In this document: one piece after another, positions 16,971 to 26,813 of the stretch | How the letters are laid out: the number at the start of each line of letters is the position of its first letter | Position numbering within the stretch: position 1 is the first letter of the stretch | Source: JAHWJR01 sp035942035 | Lineage (GTDB): Bacteria; Actinomycetota; Acidimicrobiia; Acidimicrobiales; CADCSY01 | Reading direction: 5' to 3' | Assembly (NCBI GenBank): GCA_035942035.1 | Contig: DASZDK010000002.1 | Location: 1-44,478 of the forward strand | Length of the DNA stretch: 44,478 bases | The notes under the pieces: model-generated | What the model was told of the DNA's origin: nothing | Database searches by the model: none | The model's input: the letters and a program-made list of their open reading frames with translations, nothing else | Made by a program: the position numbers and the translations under genes

Positions 16971-18415
16971 TGACCACCCGGGCGGCGGCCACGCTGGTCT
17001 TTTGCACCTCGGCGGCGGTGCTGGTGCTGGAGATCCTGGCCGGGCGGCTGGTGGCACCCTACGTGGGCGTGTCGATCGAGACCTTCACCGGGGTCATCGG
17101 CACCGTGCTGGCCGGCATCGCCCTGGGCAGCGCCGCCGGCGGACGGCTCGCCGACCGTCGCGACCCCCGCCGGCTGCTGGGCCCCACCGTGGTGGCCGGC
17201 GGCGCGTTGGCGCTGGCGTCGCTCCCGGTGGTGACGGTAGTGGGCCCGACCGTGGCCGGCGGGGGCCCGGCAGCCGTCGTGATCCTGGCCGCCGGCGCCT
17301 TCTTCGCCCCGGCGGCCGTGCTCAGCGCGGTGGCGCCCATGGCGGCCAAGCTGCGCCTGGCCAGTCTCGACGAGACCGGTTCGGTGGTGGGCGGGCTCTC
17401 GGCCGCCGGCACCGCCGGTGCGCTGGTCGGCACCTTCGTGACCGGCTTCGTGCTCGTCGCCGCCGTGCCCACCCGGCCGTTGGTGATCGGCCTGGGCGCC
17501 GCCCTGGTCGGCGCCGGCCTGGTGCTGTGGTGGCGCAACGGCCCTCACCGGCCCCTGGGCGGGGTGGCGGTCGGGACCTTGGCGCTGGGCGGGCTGGTGG
17601 CCGCCGTTCCCGGTCCCTGCGAGGAGCACACCGCCTACTACTGCGTGCAGGTGGAAGTCGACCCCGCTCGTCCCTCCGGGCGGGTGCTGCTGCTCGACAA
17701 CCTGCGGCACAGCTACGTCGATCTTGACGACCCCACGCACCTCGAGTTCCGCTACGTGCGGCTGTTCGCCGCCGCGCTGGCCGCCGAGGTGTCGCCGGGC
17801 CGGGCCGTGGACGCCCTCCACCTCGGTGGCGGGGGGTTCAGCTTCCCCCGGTACCTCGCCGCCACCCGGCCCGGATCCACCAGCCTGGTGCTCGAGCTCG
17901 ACGCCGCTCTGGTGACGCTGGCCGAGGAACAGCTGGGCCTGGAACAGGGACCACGGCTGCGGGTCGAGGTGGGCGACGCCCGCACCGCCCTGGCTCGACT
18001 GGCCGACGACGCCTACGACGTGGCCGTCGGCGACGCCTTCGGGAGCCTGTCGGTGCCCTGGCACCTGGCCACCGTGGAGGTGGCCCAGGAGCTGGCCCGG
18101 GCGCTGCGCCCGGAGGGCGTCTACCTGGTCAACGTCATCGACGGCGGCGAGCGCCGGCTGATCCGGGCGGAGACCGCCACCCTGGCCGAGGTCTTCCCCC
18201 ACGTGGCTGTGATCGCTCCGCCTCCCGCCCAGCGCAGTGGCCCGGCCAACCACGTGCTGGTGGCGTCCGCCGCCCCGCTCGCCATCACGCCGGACGACAT
18301 CCCCCCCGAGGACGGCGTCGTGCTCACCGGCGATGCCGTCGACGCCTTCGTCGCCGGTGCCCGTCCCCTCACCGACGACTTCGCCCCCGCCGACCAGCTG
18401 CTCACCCGCCGTTAG
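16970..18415 (+). CDS. Membrane protein with C-terminal spermidine-synthase-like domain
   Basis: 481 residues from the ATG at 16970 (TGATG overlap with the previous stop); GTG at 16967 and ATG at 16952 are alternatives. Residues 1 to about 215 are hydrophobic, with around seven membrane helices rich in Ala, Gly and Val. The C-terminal part folds like a spermidine synthase: SAM-type glycine motif LHLGGGGFSFPRYL, then VLELD and VEVGDARTAL, and VAVGDAFGSLSVPWHLAT. This is the architecture often annotated as fused MFS/spermidine synthase. True polyamine synthesis is not established for such proteins. It ends the nuo operon; no function in complex I is known. Confidence 0.75.
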   Translation: MTTRAAATLVFCTSAAVLVLEILAGRLVAPYVGVSIETFTGVIGTVLAGIALGSAAGGRLADRRDPRRLLGPTVVAGGALALASLPVVTVVGPTVAGGGPAAVVILAAGAFFAPAAVLSAVAPMAAKLRLASLDETGSVVGGLSAAGTAGALVGTFVTGFVLVAAVPTRPLVIGLGAALVGAGLVLWWRNGPHRPLGGVAVGTLALGGLVAAVPGPCEEHTAYYCVQVEVDPARPSGRVLLLDNLRHSYVDLDDPTHLEFRYVRLFAAALAAEVSPGRAVDALHLGGGGFSFPRYLAATRPGSTSLVLELDAALVTLAEEQLGLEQGPRLRVEVGDARTALARLADDAYDVAVGDAFGSLSVPWHLATVEVAQELARALRPEGVYLVNVIDGGERRLIRAETATLAEVFPHVAVIAPPPAQRSGPANHVLVASAAPLAITPDDIPPEDGVVLTGDAVDAFVAGARPLTDDFAPADQLLTRR

Positions 18416-18480
18416 CCGGTAGCGGGCGCCGGCCCCGGGCCACCGCCGCCCAGCCAGCGGAACGAGCAGGACCCCGGCGG

Positions 18481-18486
18481 TACTCT
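18481..18486 (+). promoter_or_regulatory. Promoter -10 of acs, predicted leaderless mRNA
   Basis: TACTCT, then six bases (CGCGCC), then the ATG of acs. There is no purine-rich ribosome site between. GGAAC at 18459-18463 stands 17 bases before the -10, at the place of a -35; GGAAC is a usual ECF sigma -35 core, so an ECF contribution is possible but unproven. Confidence 0.5.
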
Positions 18487-18492
18487 CGCGCC

Positions 18493-20460
18493 ATGACCGA
18501 GCCGACGGAGAACCCTGCCATCGAGGTCTACGGCCTGGAGGACCGCTCGTTCCCGCCGAGCGAGGAGTTCCGGGCCTCCGCCCTGGTCCGGGGCAGCGAG
18601 CTCCACGATGAGGCGGCGCGGGACTACGAGGGCTTCTGGGCCCGTCAAGCCGCCGACCTGCTCTCGTGGCGAAGGCAATGGGACACGGTCTTGGAGTGGG
18701 ACCTGCCCTACGCCCGGTGGTTCGTCGGCGGCCAACTCAACGCCTCGGAGAACTGCCTCGACCGCCATGTCGAGGCCGGCAGAGGCGACAAGGTGGCCTT
18801 CCACTGGGAGGGCGAGCCCGGCGACACCCGCACCATCACCTACCGCGAGCTCCACGACGAGGTGTGCCGCTTCGCCAACGTGCTGCGCGACCTCGGGGTG
18901 GCCAAGGGCGACCGGGTGGCCATCTACATGCCGATGATCCCCGAGCTCCCAGTGGCCATGCTGGCCTGTGCCCGGGTGGGCGCCGCCCACTCGGTGGTCT
19001 TCGGGGGCTTCTCCGCCGAGTCGTTGCGGGACCGGATCGTCGATGCCGAGGCCAAGGTGCTGATCACCGCCGACGGCGGGTGGCGGCGGGGCAAGGCCGT
19101 GCCGCTGAAGGCCAGCGCCGACGCCGCCCTGGAGGACACGCCGTCCATCGAACACGTGGTGGTGGTGCGCCGCACCGGCGACGAGGTGGCCATGGCCGCC
19201 GGGCGAGACCACTGGTACCACGACGTCATGGCCGGGGCGTCGACCGACTGCGCCGCTGAGGCCATGGAGGCCGAGGACCTGCTCTACCTGCTCTACACCT
19301 CGGGCACCACGGCCCGGCCCAAGGGGATCATGCACACCACCGGCGGCTACCTGGCCCAAGCCGCCTTCACCCACAAGTACGTCTTCGATCTCCACGCCGA
19401 CACCGACGTGTACTGGTGTGCCGCCGACATCGGCTGGGTGACCGGCCACAGCTACATCGTGTACGGGCCCCTGGTCAACGGGGCCACGTCAGTCATGTAC
19501 GAGGGAAGCCCGGACCACCCCGGGCGCGACCGGTGGTGGGACATCGTCGAGCGCTACAAGGTCACCATCCTCTACACCGCGCCCACCGCCATCCGTACCT
19601 TCATGAAGTGGGGAACGACCGAGCCCGCCTCCCACGACCTGTCGTCGCTTCGGGTGTTGGGCAGCGTGGGCGAGCCCATCAATCCCGAGGCGTGGATGTG
19701 GTACCGCCGTCACATCGGCGGCGACCGCTGCCCGGTGGTCGACACGTGGTGGCAGACCGAGACCGGCGCCATCATGATCTCGCCCTTGCCGGGCGCCACC
19801 ACCACCAAGCCCGGCTCGGCGACCTTCCCCCTCCCCGGCGTCGCCGCCGAGGTCGTCGACGATGGGGGCCAGCCGGTCGAGCGGGGCGGTGGCTACCTCA
19901 CCCTGACCCGGCCCTGGCCGTCGATGCTGCGGGGCATCTACGGCGACCCCCAGCGCTACCACGACACCTACTGGAGCCGTTTCGAGGGTCGGTACTTCGC
20001 CGGCGACGGCGCCCGTGTCGACGACGACGGCTACTTCTGGTTGCTGGGCCGGGTCGACGACGTCATGAACATCTCCGGCCACCGCGTGTCGACCACCGAG
20101 GTGGAGTCGGCCCTGGTAGCACACGCCGCCGTGGCCGAGGCGGCGGTGGTGGGAGCCAAGGACGAGGTCACCGGGCAGCGCATCGTGGCCTTCGTCACCT
20201 GCAAGGGGGACCAGACGCCCGGCGACGAGCTGGGCCAGGAGCTGCGGGCCCATGTCGCCACCAAGATCGGGCCGACGGCCCGGCCCCGGACCGTGATCTT
20301 CACCGACGACCTGCCCAAGACCCGCAGCGGCAAGATCATGCGCCGGCTTCTGCGGGACGTGGCAGACGGGCGCGACCTGGGCGACACCACCACGCTGGCC
20401 GACGCCTCGGTGGTCGACGAGATCCGCCGTCGGGCGGAGGCCGCCCCCCAGGACGACTGA
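18493..20460 (+). CDS. acs: Acetyl-coenzyme A synthetase
   Basis: Activates acetate to acetyl-CoA with ATP through an acetyl-AMP intermediate, in the cytoplasm. 655 residues, the normal length. Visible are the N-terminal Acs domain, GAAHSVVFGGFSAESL near 170, the ATP-binding P-loop-like YTSGTTARPKGIMHTTGGY near 270, WCAADIGWVTGHSY, VDTWWQTETGAIMISP near 415, the hinge and GRVDDVMNISGHR near 517, and the C-terminal PKTRSGKIMRR whose lysine is the usual site of acetylation control. It has its own promoter and a 77-bp gap before it, so it is separate from the nuo operon. A leaderless ATG is predicted. It faces hppA tail to tail. Confidence 0.96.
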   Translation: MTEPTENPAIEVYGLEDRSFPPSEEFRASALVRGSELHDEAARDYEGFWARQAADLLSWRRQWDTVLEWDLPYARWFVGGQLNASENCLDRHVEAGRGDKVAFHWEGEPGDTRTITYRELHDEVCRFANVLRDLGVAKGDRVAIYMPMIPELPVAMLACARVGAAHSVVFGGFSAESLRDRIVDAEAKVLITADGGWRRGKAVPLKASADAALEDTPSIEHVVVVRRTGDEVAMAAGRDHWYHDVMAGASTDCAAEAMEAEDLLYLLYTSGTTARPKGIMHTTGGYLAQAAFTHKYVFDLHADTDVYWCAADIGWVTGHSYIVYGPLVNGATSVMYEGSPDHPGRDRWWDIVERYKVTILYTAPTAIRTFMKWGTTEPASHDLSSLRVLGSVGEPINPEAWMWYRRHIGGDRCPVVDTWWQTETGAIMISPLPGATTTKPGSATFPLPGVAAEVVDDGGQPVERGGGYLTLTRPWPSMLRGIYGDPQRYHDTYWSRFEGRYFAGDGARVDDDGYFWLLGRVDDVMNISGHRVSTTEVESALVAHAAVAEAAVVGAKDEVTGQRIVAFVTCKGDQTPGDELGQELRAHVATKIGPTARPRTVIFTDDLPKTRSGKIMRRLLRDVADGRDLGDTTTLADASVVDEIRRRAEAAPQDD

Positions 20461-20470
20461 CGCCCCCGGT

Positions 20471-20491
20471 CCCCGCCCGGAGCGGGAGGGG
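20471..20491. terminator. Bidirectional terminator candidate between acs and hppA
   Basis: CCCCGCCCG, loop GAG, CGGGAGGGG: a nine-pair stem with one G-A mismatch in the 48-bp space between two convergent genes. No T run on either side. Confidence 0.4.
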
Positions 20492-20508
20492 CGACCGGCC
20501 GCCGGCGG

Positions 20509-22980
<2,472 letters not shown>

Positions 22981-22998
22981 CGGAACGGCTGCCTCCTT

Positions 22999-23033
22999 CT
23001 TGCTTTCCTGGGGGGTTCTCGGGCTTGCTTTCC
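22999..23033. repeat. Two 10-bp direct repeats in the hppA leader
   Basis: CTTGCTTTCC occurs at 22999-23008 and again at 23024-23033, 25 bp apart and both within the untranslated leader of hppA. On the transcript they read GGAAAGCAAG and the nearer one precedes the ribosome site. No known riboswitch was recognised. Confidence 0.55.
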
Positions 23034-23084
23034 GGGGGCTGCTGGGGATCGTCCTGGCTGCCGAGGGCGTCAGGAAGGCGATGA

Positions 23085-23114
23085 AACCTAGTTTTCGAGG
23101 AGTCGAAAAGTCAA
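23085..23114 (-). promoter_or_regulatory. Promoter of hppA with a palindrome between -35 and -10
   Basis: On the minus strand TTGACT (23114-23109) is followed after 18 bases by TAGGTT (23090-23085), a good vegetative promoter. The spacer is almost entirely a perfect inverted repeat, TTTTCGA-GGAG-TCGAAAA at 23092-23109, which looks like a repressor or activator site. The transcript start would be near 23078, giving an mRNA leader of about 100 bases. Confidence 0.6.
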
Positions 23115-23196
23115 GGCAGGAGGTCACCGGAGGCGGTCGAGCGCCGGTATCGTTGCCACTGGACGCCCCGCCCGCGGGCGCCGGGAGCATGGCACC

Positions 23197-24054
23197 GTGT
23201 TGAACAAGAACACCGCGAAGACCTTCGTCCTGCTGGCCGGGCTGACCGGCTTGCTGGTGGTGATCGGGGGCGCCGTCAAGGGCGGCGTCGGCGCCACCGT
23301 CATGCTCGGCGTGAGCCTGGTCATGGTGGGGGGGTCCTACTGGTTCTCCGACAAGCTCGCCATCAAGGCGGCCCGGGCGGTCCCGGCGTCGGAGGCGGAG
23401 ATGCCGGAGTACTTCGCCGTCATGCGGGAGCTCACCCAGGCGGCGGGCATGCCCATGCCCAAGCTGTACGTGACCCCCGACCGCCAGCCCAACGCCTTCG
23501 CCACCGGGCGCAACCCCCACCACGCTGCCGTGGCGGTGACCAGGGGCATCCTCGAGATCTGCGACTGGGACGAGCTCCGGGGTGTGCTGGCCCACGAGAT
23601 CAGCCACGTCGGCAACCGCGACATCCTCATCGGCTCGGTGGCGGCCGCCATCGCCACCGCCATCACCTACCTGGCCTTCATGGCGCGGTGGGCCGCCATC
23701 TTCGGCGGTGGCGGGCGCGACCGCGACCAGAACCCGCTGGCCCTGATCGCCACCGCGCTCCTGGCACCGGTGGCGGCCATGTTGCTCCAGGCGGCGTTGA
23801 GCCGGAGCCGGGAGTTCGAGGCCGACCGCAGCGGCGCCCGGCTCATCGGCTCCGGCGAGCCGCTCGCCCGGGCCCTGCAGAAGATGGAGCGGGGCGTGCA
23901 GGCCATCCCCATGGACGTGCAACCGGCTCAGGCCCAGGCCTACATCGTGAACCCGCTGACCGGCCGACGGGCGCAGTTCGCCAACCTCTTCCGGACGCAC
24001 CCCTCGACCGAGGAGCGCATCAGCCGGTTGCGGGCCGGCGAGTGGGCGGCCTGA
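23197..24054 (+). CDS. htpX: Membrane zinc metalloprotease HtpX
   Basis: Peptidase of family M48 that cleaves damaged membrane proteins. 285 residues. Two N-terminal helices (about residues 9-27 and 32-50) precede the catalytic motif HEISH, with zinc ligands H133 and H137 and catalytic E134. A second hydrophobic pair follows (about 145-165 and 180-200), then SREFEADRSGA with the third ligand in the ExxxD motif at E206-D210. GTG start at 23197; TTG follows it directly. GGGAG lies about ten bases upstream. It is divergent from hppA. Confidence 0.95.
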   Translation: MLNKNTAKTFVLLAGLTGLLVVIGGAVKGGVGATVMLGVSLVMVGGSYWFSDKLAIKAARAVPASEAEMPEYFAVMRELTQAAGMPMPKLYVTPDRQPNAFATGRNPHHAAVAVTRGILEICDWDELRGVLAHEISHVGNRDILIGSVAAAIATAITYLAFMARWAAIFGGGGRDRDQNPLALIATALLAPVAAMLLQAALSRSREFEADRSGARLIGSGEPLARALQKMERGVQAIPMDVQPAQAQAYIVNPLTGRRAQFANLFRTHPSTEERISRLRAGEWAA

Positions 24055-24144
24055 GCACCACCGCGCCACCCGGCGACAGCCGGTAGTCGTTCACTGCATG
24101 TAGTGGCGGTGACCTGAGCGCATCGTGTAGAAAGCGGAACGCCC

Positions 24145-25401
24145 ATGTCGCCTCCTTCGGTGTCCCGAGGCCGTTCTCTGGCCGTGGTGGCGGTCCTCGC
24201 CGCCGCCCTCACCGGCGCGGGCACGTGGTCGGCTGCCGCCTCGCAGTGCGTGCTGGGAGTGTGCATCGACGACTCTCCCACCACCACCACGGCGCCGCCG
24301 CCTCCTCCGCCGCCTCCGCCTCCTCCGGGCGAACCACCGCCTCCGCCTCCGCCGCCGCCGCCGAGCCCGGGCATGACGCTGCCGCCTCCCGGCGGACCAC
24401 CGCCGCCGCCTCCGCCGCCGGGGGGTGCTCCTGCTCCCGCCGTGCAGGGTGGCGAGGGCGACGACACCGCCGAGCCGCCCGCCGATGCGGGGCCTTTCCC
24501 TGAGCACCTGCGACGCAAGATGAACTCGGTGAAGCGCACCGGCGCCAACGACACACGCGGCCTGCTGGACGCCCTGGCCCCGCTGGCCGAGTTCGGTGTC
24601 AGTCCCGAGGACGCCGTGCGCCTCGGCTTCGGCCGCTTCCCGGTGGGCGGCGAGGCCCGCTACTCCCACGACTGGTGGTTCCCCCGCTTCGGCCCCGGGT
24701 GGCGCCTGCACATGGGCACCGACATCTTCGCCGCCATGGGTACCCCGGTCCGGGCTCCGTTCGACGGCACGGTGAAGATCACCAACAGCCCCCTCGGCGG
24801 GCTGGCCGTCTACGTGGTCGCACCCAACCGTGACTTCTGGTACCTGGCGCACCTGGCGGGCATCCCCGAGGGGATCACGCAGGGGACGGCGGTGCGTACC
24901 GGCGACGTGGTCGGCTTCACCGGTGACTCCGGCAACGCCCGTGGCGGTGCGCCCCACGTCCACGCCGAGTTCCACCCGGGCGGCGGCGGCGCCGTCGACC
25001 CGAAGTCCCTGCTCGACGGCTTCATTGGTGAAGCCGTCGAGGCGGCGGGGCCACTCGTCCAGAGCTATCGCGACGCGGCGGCAGCCGGACAACTGCCAGC
25101 CCCGGCGTTTCCGGGGGGAATGGCAATGGGCGGCGATGCCGGCGCCGATCCTCCCCGGGCCGCCCTGTTGTGGGCCACGGCGATGAACCCGAGTGGCGGC
25201 GCCCTGGCCTTGGCCGAGACCGAGGCCGCACGGATCGCCAGCTCGGTCGACTGGGCCGCGCTGGCCGCCAGTGAGGAACGTGCGGAGGCGAGTGGGGAGG
25301 GCGAGCGCCTCGAGCGGGCCCTTCAGGGCTGGCTGGACCGGTTGACGCCGCCCCTGCTGGCCGTGGCGCTGGCCTCGGCGCCGTCCGGTCCGACGGGCTG
25401 A
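24145..25401 (+). CDS. Secreted M23 (LytM-type) peptidase with polyproline stalk
   Basis: 418 residues. An N-terminal signal peptide (Arg-containing start, then hydrophobic AVVAVLAAALTGAGTW, with likely cleavage near residues 30-33) is followed by a stalk with runs of 11, 10 and 8 consecutive prolines (about residues 50-95). The peptidase domain, about residues 165-290, carries the zinc motifs HMGTD (H189, D193) and HVH (H271, H273). Such enzymes cut peptide crosslinks in peptidoglycan. A C-terminal domain of about 110 residues, Ala/Glu-rich and partly helical, is not recognised. No clear Shine-Dalgarno sequence is present. It meets yajQ tail to tail 14 bases on. Confidence 0.88.
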   Translation: MSPPSVSRGRSLAVVAVLAAALTGAGTWSAAASQCVLGVCIDDSPTTTTAPPPPPPPPPPPGEPPPPPPPPPPSPGMTLPPPGGPPPPPPPPGGAPAPAVQGGEGDDTAEPPADAGPFPEHLRRKMNSVKRTGANDTRGLLDALAPLAEFGVSPEDAVRLGFGRFPVGGEARYSHDWWFPRFGPGWRLHMGTDIFAAMGTPVRAPFDGTVKITNSPLGGLAVYVVAPNRDFWYLAHLAGIPEGITQGTAVRTGDVVGFTGDSGNARGGAPHVHAEFHPGGGGAVDPKSLLDGFIGEAVEAAGPLVQSYRDAAAAGQLPAPAFPGGMAMGGDAGADPPRAALLWATAMNPSGGALALAETEAARIASSVDWAALAASEERAEASGEGERLERALQGWLDRLTPPLLAVALASAPSGPTG

Positions 25402-25415
25402 GGCCCGCCGCCGAC

Positions 25416-25904
25416 CTAGTCGCGGAAGTTCTTGAACTGCAGCGGGAGGTCCAGATCAGCCTCGCGGAGGGCGGCGATGACGGCCTGCAGGTCGTCTCGC
25501 TTCTTGCCCGACACCCGCACGGAGTCGCTCTGGGTCTGCGAGGAGACGCCTTTGAGGCCGAGGGCCTTGATCCGCTTGTTGAGGTCGCGGGCGGCGTCGC
25601 TGGAGATCCCGGCCCGGAGCTGGGCCACCTGGCGGACGGTCTGACCGGCTGCCTCCTCGACGCGGCCCCAGTCCAGGACCTTCAGCGAAAGCTTGCGGCG
25701 GACGAACTTCTCCTCGACCACCTGGCGCAGGGCGCGGAGGCGGTCCTCGGTTCCCGACCGCAAGGTGAGCTCTTCTTTGCCCAGCTCGACCTCCGAGCCG
25801 GTGTTCTTGAAGTCGAACCGCGTGGCCACCTCGCGCCTGGCCTGGTCGACGGCGTTGCGAACCTCCTGCTCGTCGATCTCCGAGACGACGTCGAAGCTGG
25901 GCAC
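25416..25904 (-). CDS. YajQ family nucleotide-binding protein
   Basis: 162 residues, the full family length. It begins PSFDVVSEIDEQEVRNAVDQ and ends LPLQFKNFRD, both hallmarks of the family (two ferredoxin-like folds). A homologue binds cyclic di-GMP in Xanthomonas; others bind nucleic acid, so the precise role here is open. The GTG start at 25904 lies six bases after a TAGCGT -10 on the minus strand. Divergent from tRNA-Tyr. Confidence 0.93.
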   Translation of the reverse strand: MPSFDVVSEIDEQEVRNAVDQARREVATRFDFKNTGSEVELGKEELTLRSGTEDRLRALRQVVEEKFVRRKLSLKVLDWGRVEEAAGQTVRQVAQLRAGISSDAARDLNKRIKALGLKGVSSQTQSDSVRVSGKKRDDLQAVIAALREADLDLPLQFKNFRD

Positions 25905-25910
25905 GGCCCC

Positions 25911-25916
25911 ACGCTA
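25911..25916 (-). promoter_or_regulatory. Promoter -10 of yajQ, predicted leaderless mRNA
   Basis: On the minus strand TAGCGT, six bases (GGGGCC), then GTG. It shares bases 25915-25916 with the plus-strand -10 of tRNA-Tyr. No -35 was recognised. Confidence 0.5.
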
Positions 25917-25920
25917 TCGT
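25915..25920 (+). promoter_or_regulatory. Promoter -10 of tRNA-Tyr
   Basis: TATCGT ending 12 bases before the mature tRNA 5' end. It overlaps the -10 of the divergent yajQ gene by two bases, so only one polymerase can open this site at a time. Confidence 0.45.
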
Positions 25921-25932
25921 GGGCCCCTGCGA

Positions 25933-26017
25933 GGGTCGGTACCCAAGCGGCCAAAGGGAGCAGACTGTAAATCTGCCGGCTCAGCCTACGGAGGTTCGAA
26001 TCCTCCCCGGCCCACCA
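25933..26017 (+). tRNA. tRNA-Tyr (anticodon GTA)
   Basis: 85 bases including an encoded CCA. Acceptor GGGTCGG pairs with CCGGCCC (one T-G pair). Anticodon stem GCAGA, loop CTGTAAA with GTA at 25967-25969. The long variable arm marks a class II tRNA. T arm GGAGG, TTCGAAT, CCTCC. In actinobacteria this tRNA often stands near yajQ and the ribosomal cluster. Confidence 0.97.
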
Positions 26018-26077
26018 TGCGTCACCGGTGTGGCGCCCCGCACGGACGGCCGGTGGCAAGGGGCCCCGGCGGTGGCG

Positions 26078-26572
26078 TCACAGCAGTCGCTGCATCACGA
26101 CCACGTCGAGCCAGCGACCGAACTTGCGGCCGATCTCCCGCTCGACGCCCACGAGGGTGAAGTGGCGACGTCGGTGGAGGGCGATGGAGGCGTCGTGCCC
26201 GCCCACGATCCGCGCCATGACGGCGTGGAACCCGGAGGCGGCGGCCACAGTGAGCAGTTCCTCCAGGAGCAGACCGCCCACGCCCGACCCGCGGTGGTCC
26301 CCGCGCACGTACACGGAGTCCTCCACCGTGGTGCGGTAGGCGGGCCGGTCCCGATAGGGCGACAGCGAGGCGAACCCGACCACCTCACCGTCGCCCGTGC
26401 CCTCGACGGCCACGACGACGGCATGGGCGCCGGACCGGGCCGCCAGCCACGCCTGCTGCTCGGCCAGGGTGCGGGGCACCAGGTCGAAGGTGGCCGTGGA
26501 GGTGCTGACCTCGAGGTTGTAGATGCCACGGATGGCCTCGGCGTCGGCCGGACGAGCGAGGCGGACCTCCAC
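26078..26572 (-). CDS. GNAT acetyltransferase, phosphinothricin acetyltransferase-like
   Basis: 164 residues, single GNAT domain. Acetyl-CoA-binding motif A is HRGSGVGGLLLEELL near residue 93. Family features are GIYNLEVSTSTATFD near the N-terminus and the closing GRKFGRWLDVVVMQRLL, which match the phosphinothricin/methionine-sulfone acetyltransferase group. The natural substrate may be an amino acid analogue and is not known from sequence. GTG start at 26572; TAGGGT stands eight bases upstream on the minus strand. Divergent from the tRNA-Thr operon. Confidence 0.87.
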   Translation of the reverse strand: MEVRLARPADAEAIRGIYNLEVSTSTATFDLVPRTLAEQQAWLAARSGAHAVVVAVEGTGDGEVVGFASLSPYRDRPAYRTTVEDSVYVRGDHRGSGVGGLLLEELLTVAAASGFHAVMARIVGGHDASIALHRRRHFTLVGVEREIGRKFGRWLDVVVMQRLL

Positions 26573-26580
26573 GGGGCCGG

Positions 26581-26586
26581 ACCCTA
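26581..26586 (-). promoter_or_regulatory. Candidate -10 of the GNAT gene
   Basis: Minus-strand TAGGGT, then eight bases, then GTG. Weaker than the six-base cases, but no ribosome site is seen, so a leaderless or very short leader mRNA is possible. Confidence 0.3.
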
Positions 26587-26603
26587 GCCAGGGAGACGCC
26601 CGG

Positions 26604-26609
26604 TATGAT
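26604..26609 (+). promoter_or_regulatory. Promoter -10 of tRNA-Thr, tRNA-Met and rpmG
   Basis: TATGAT, close to consensus, ends ten bases before the tRNA-Thr 5' end. No clear -35 was found. The short spacing downstream suggests that tRNA-Met, rpmG and the sigma factor genes can be read from it too. Confidence 0.5.
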
Positions 26610-26619
26610 CGACCGCCGC

Positions 26620-26692
26620 GCCCCCTTAGCTCAGTCGGCAGAGCGTTTCCATGGTAAGGAAAAGGTCGTCAGTTCGATTCTGACAGGGGGCT
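26620..26692 (+). tRNA. tRNA-Thr (anticodon GGT)
   Basis: 73 bases, CCA not encoded. Acceptor GCCCCCT pairs with AGGGGGC. Anticodon stem TTTCC, loop ATGGTAA with GGT at 26653-26655. T arm GTCAG, TTCGATT, CTGAC. Confidence 0.97.
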
Positions 26693-26712
26693 CGGGGCGG
26701 CGGAAGGCCCTT

Positions 26713-26789
26713 GGCGGCGTAGCTCAGTTGGTAAGAGCACTCGGCTCATAATCGAGGGGTCGCCGGTTCGAGTCCGGCCGCCGCTACCA
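26713..26789 (+). tRNA. tRNA-Met (anticodon CAT), elongator type
   Basis: 77 bases with encoded CCA. Acceptor GGCGGCG pairs with CGCCGCT (first pair G-T). Loop CTCATAA has CAT at 26747-26749. The acceptor end lacks the mismatched first pair of initiators, and the body is like elongator tRNA-Met. An isoleucine (lysidine) species is the only alternative, and the gene order argues against it. Confidence 0.93.
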
Positions 26790-26813
26790 CGCAGGAACAA
26801 TGGGAGGACCGGG

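Noticed and set aside
22981..24069. An upstream, same-frame extension of the hppA reading frame by about 360 codons, opposite htpX
   Set aside because: The extension lies antisense to a clear htpX gene, is Gly/Pro/Arg/His-rich, and crosses the hppA promoter. The family start fits the ATG at 22980.
24087..24117. CACTGCATGTAGTG as an operator before the M23 peptidase gene
   Set aside because: The palindrome is short and imperfect (a G-T pair) and no promoter could be placed around it.
24270..24430. Possible simple-sequence or CRISPR-like repeat from the CCGCCTCCG runs
   Set aside because: They encode the polyproline stalk in frame and there are no spacers between equal repeats.
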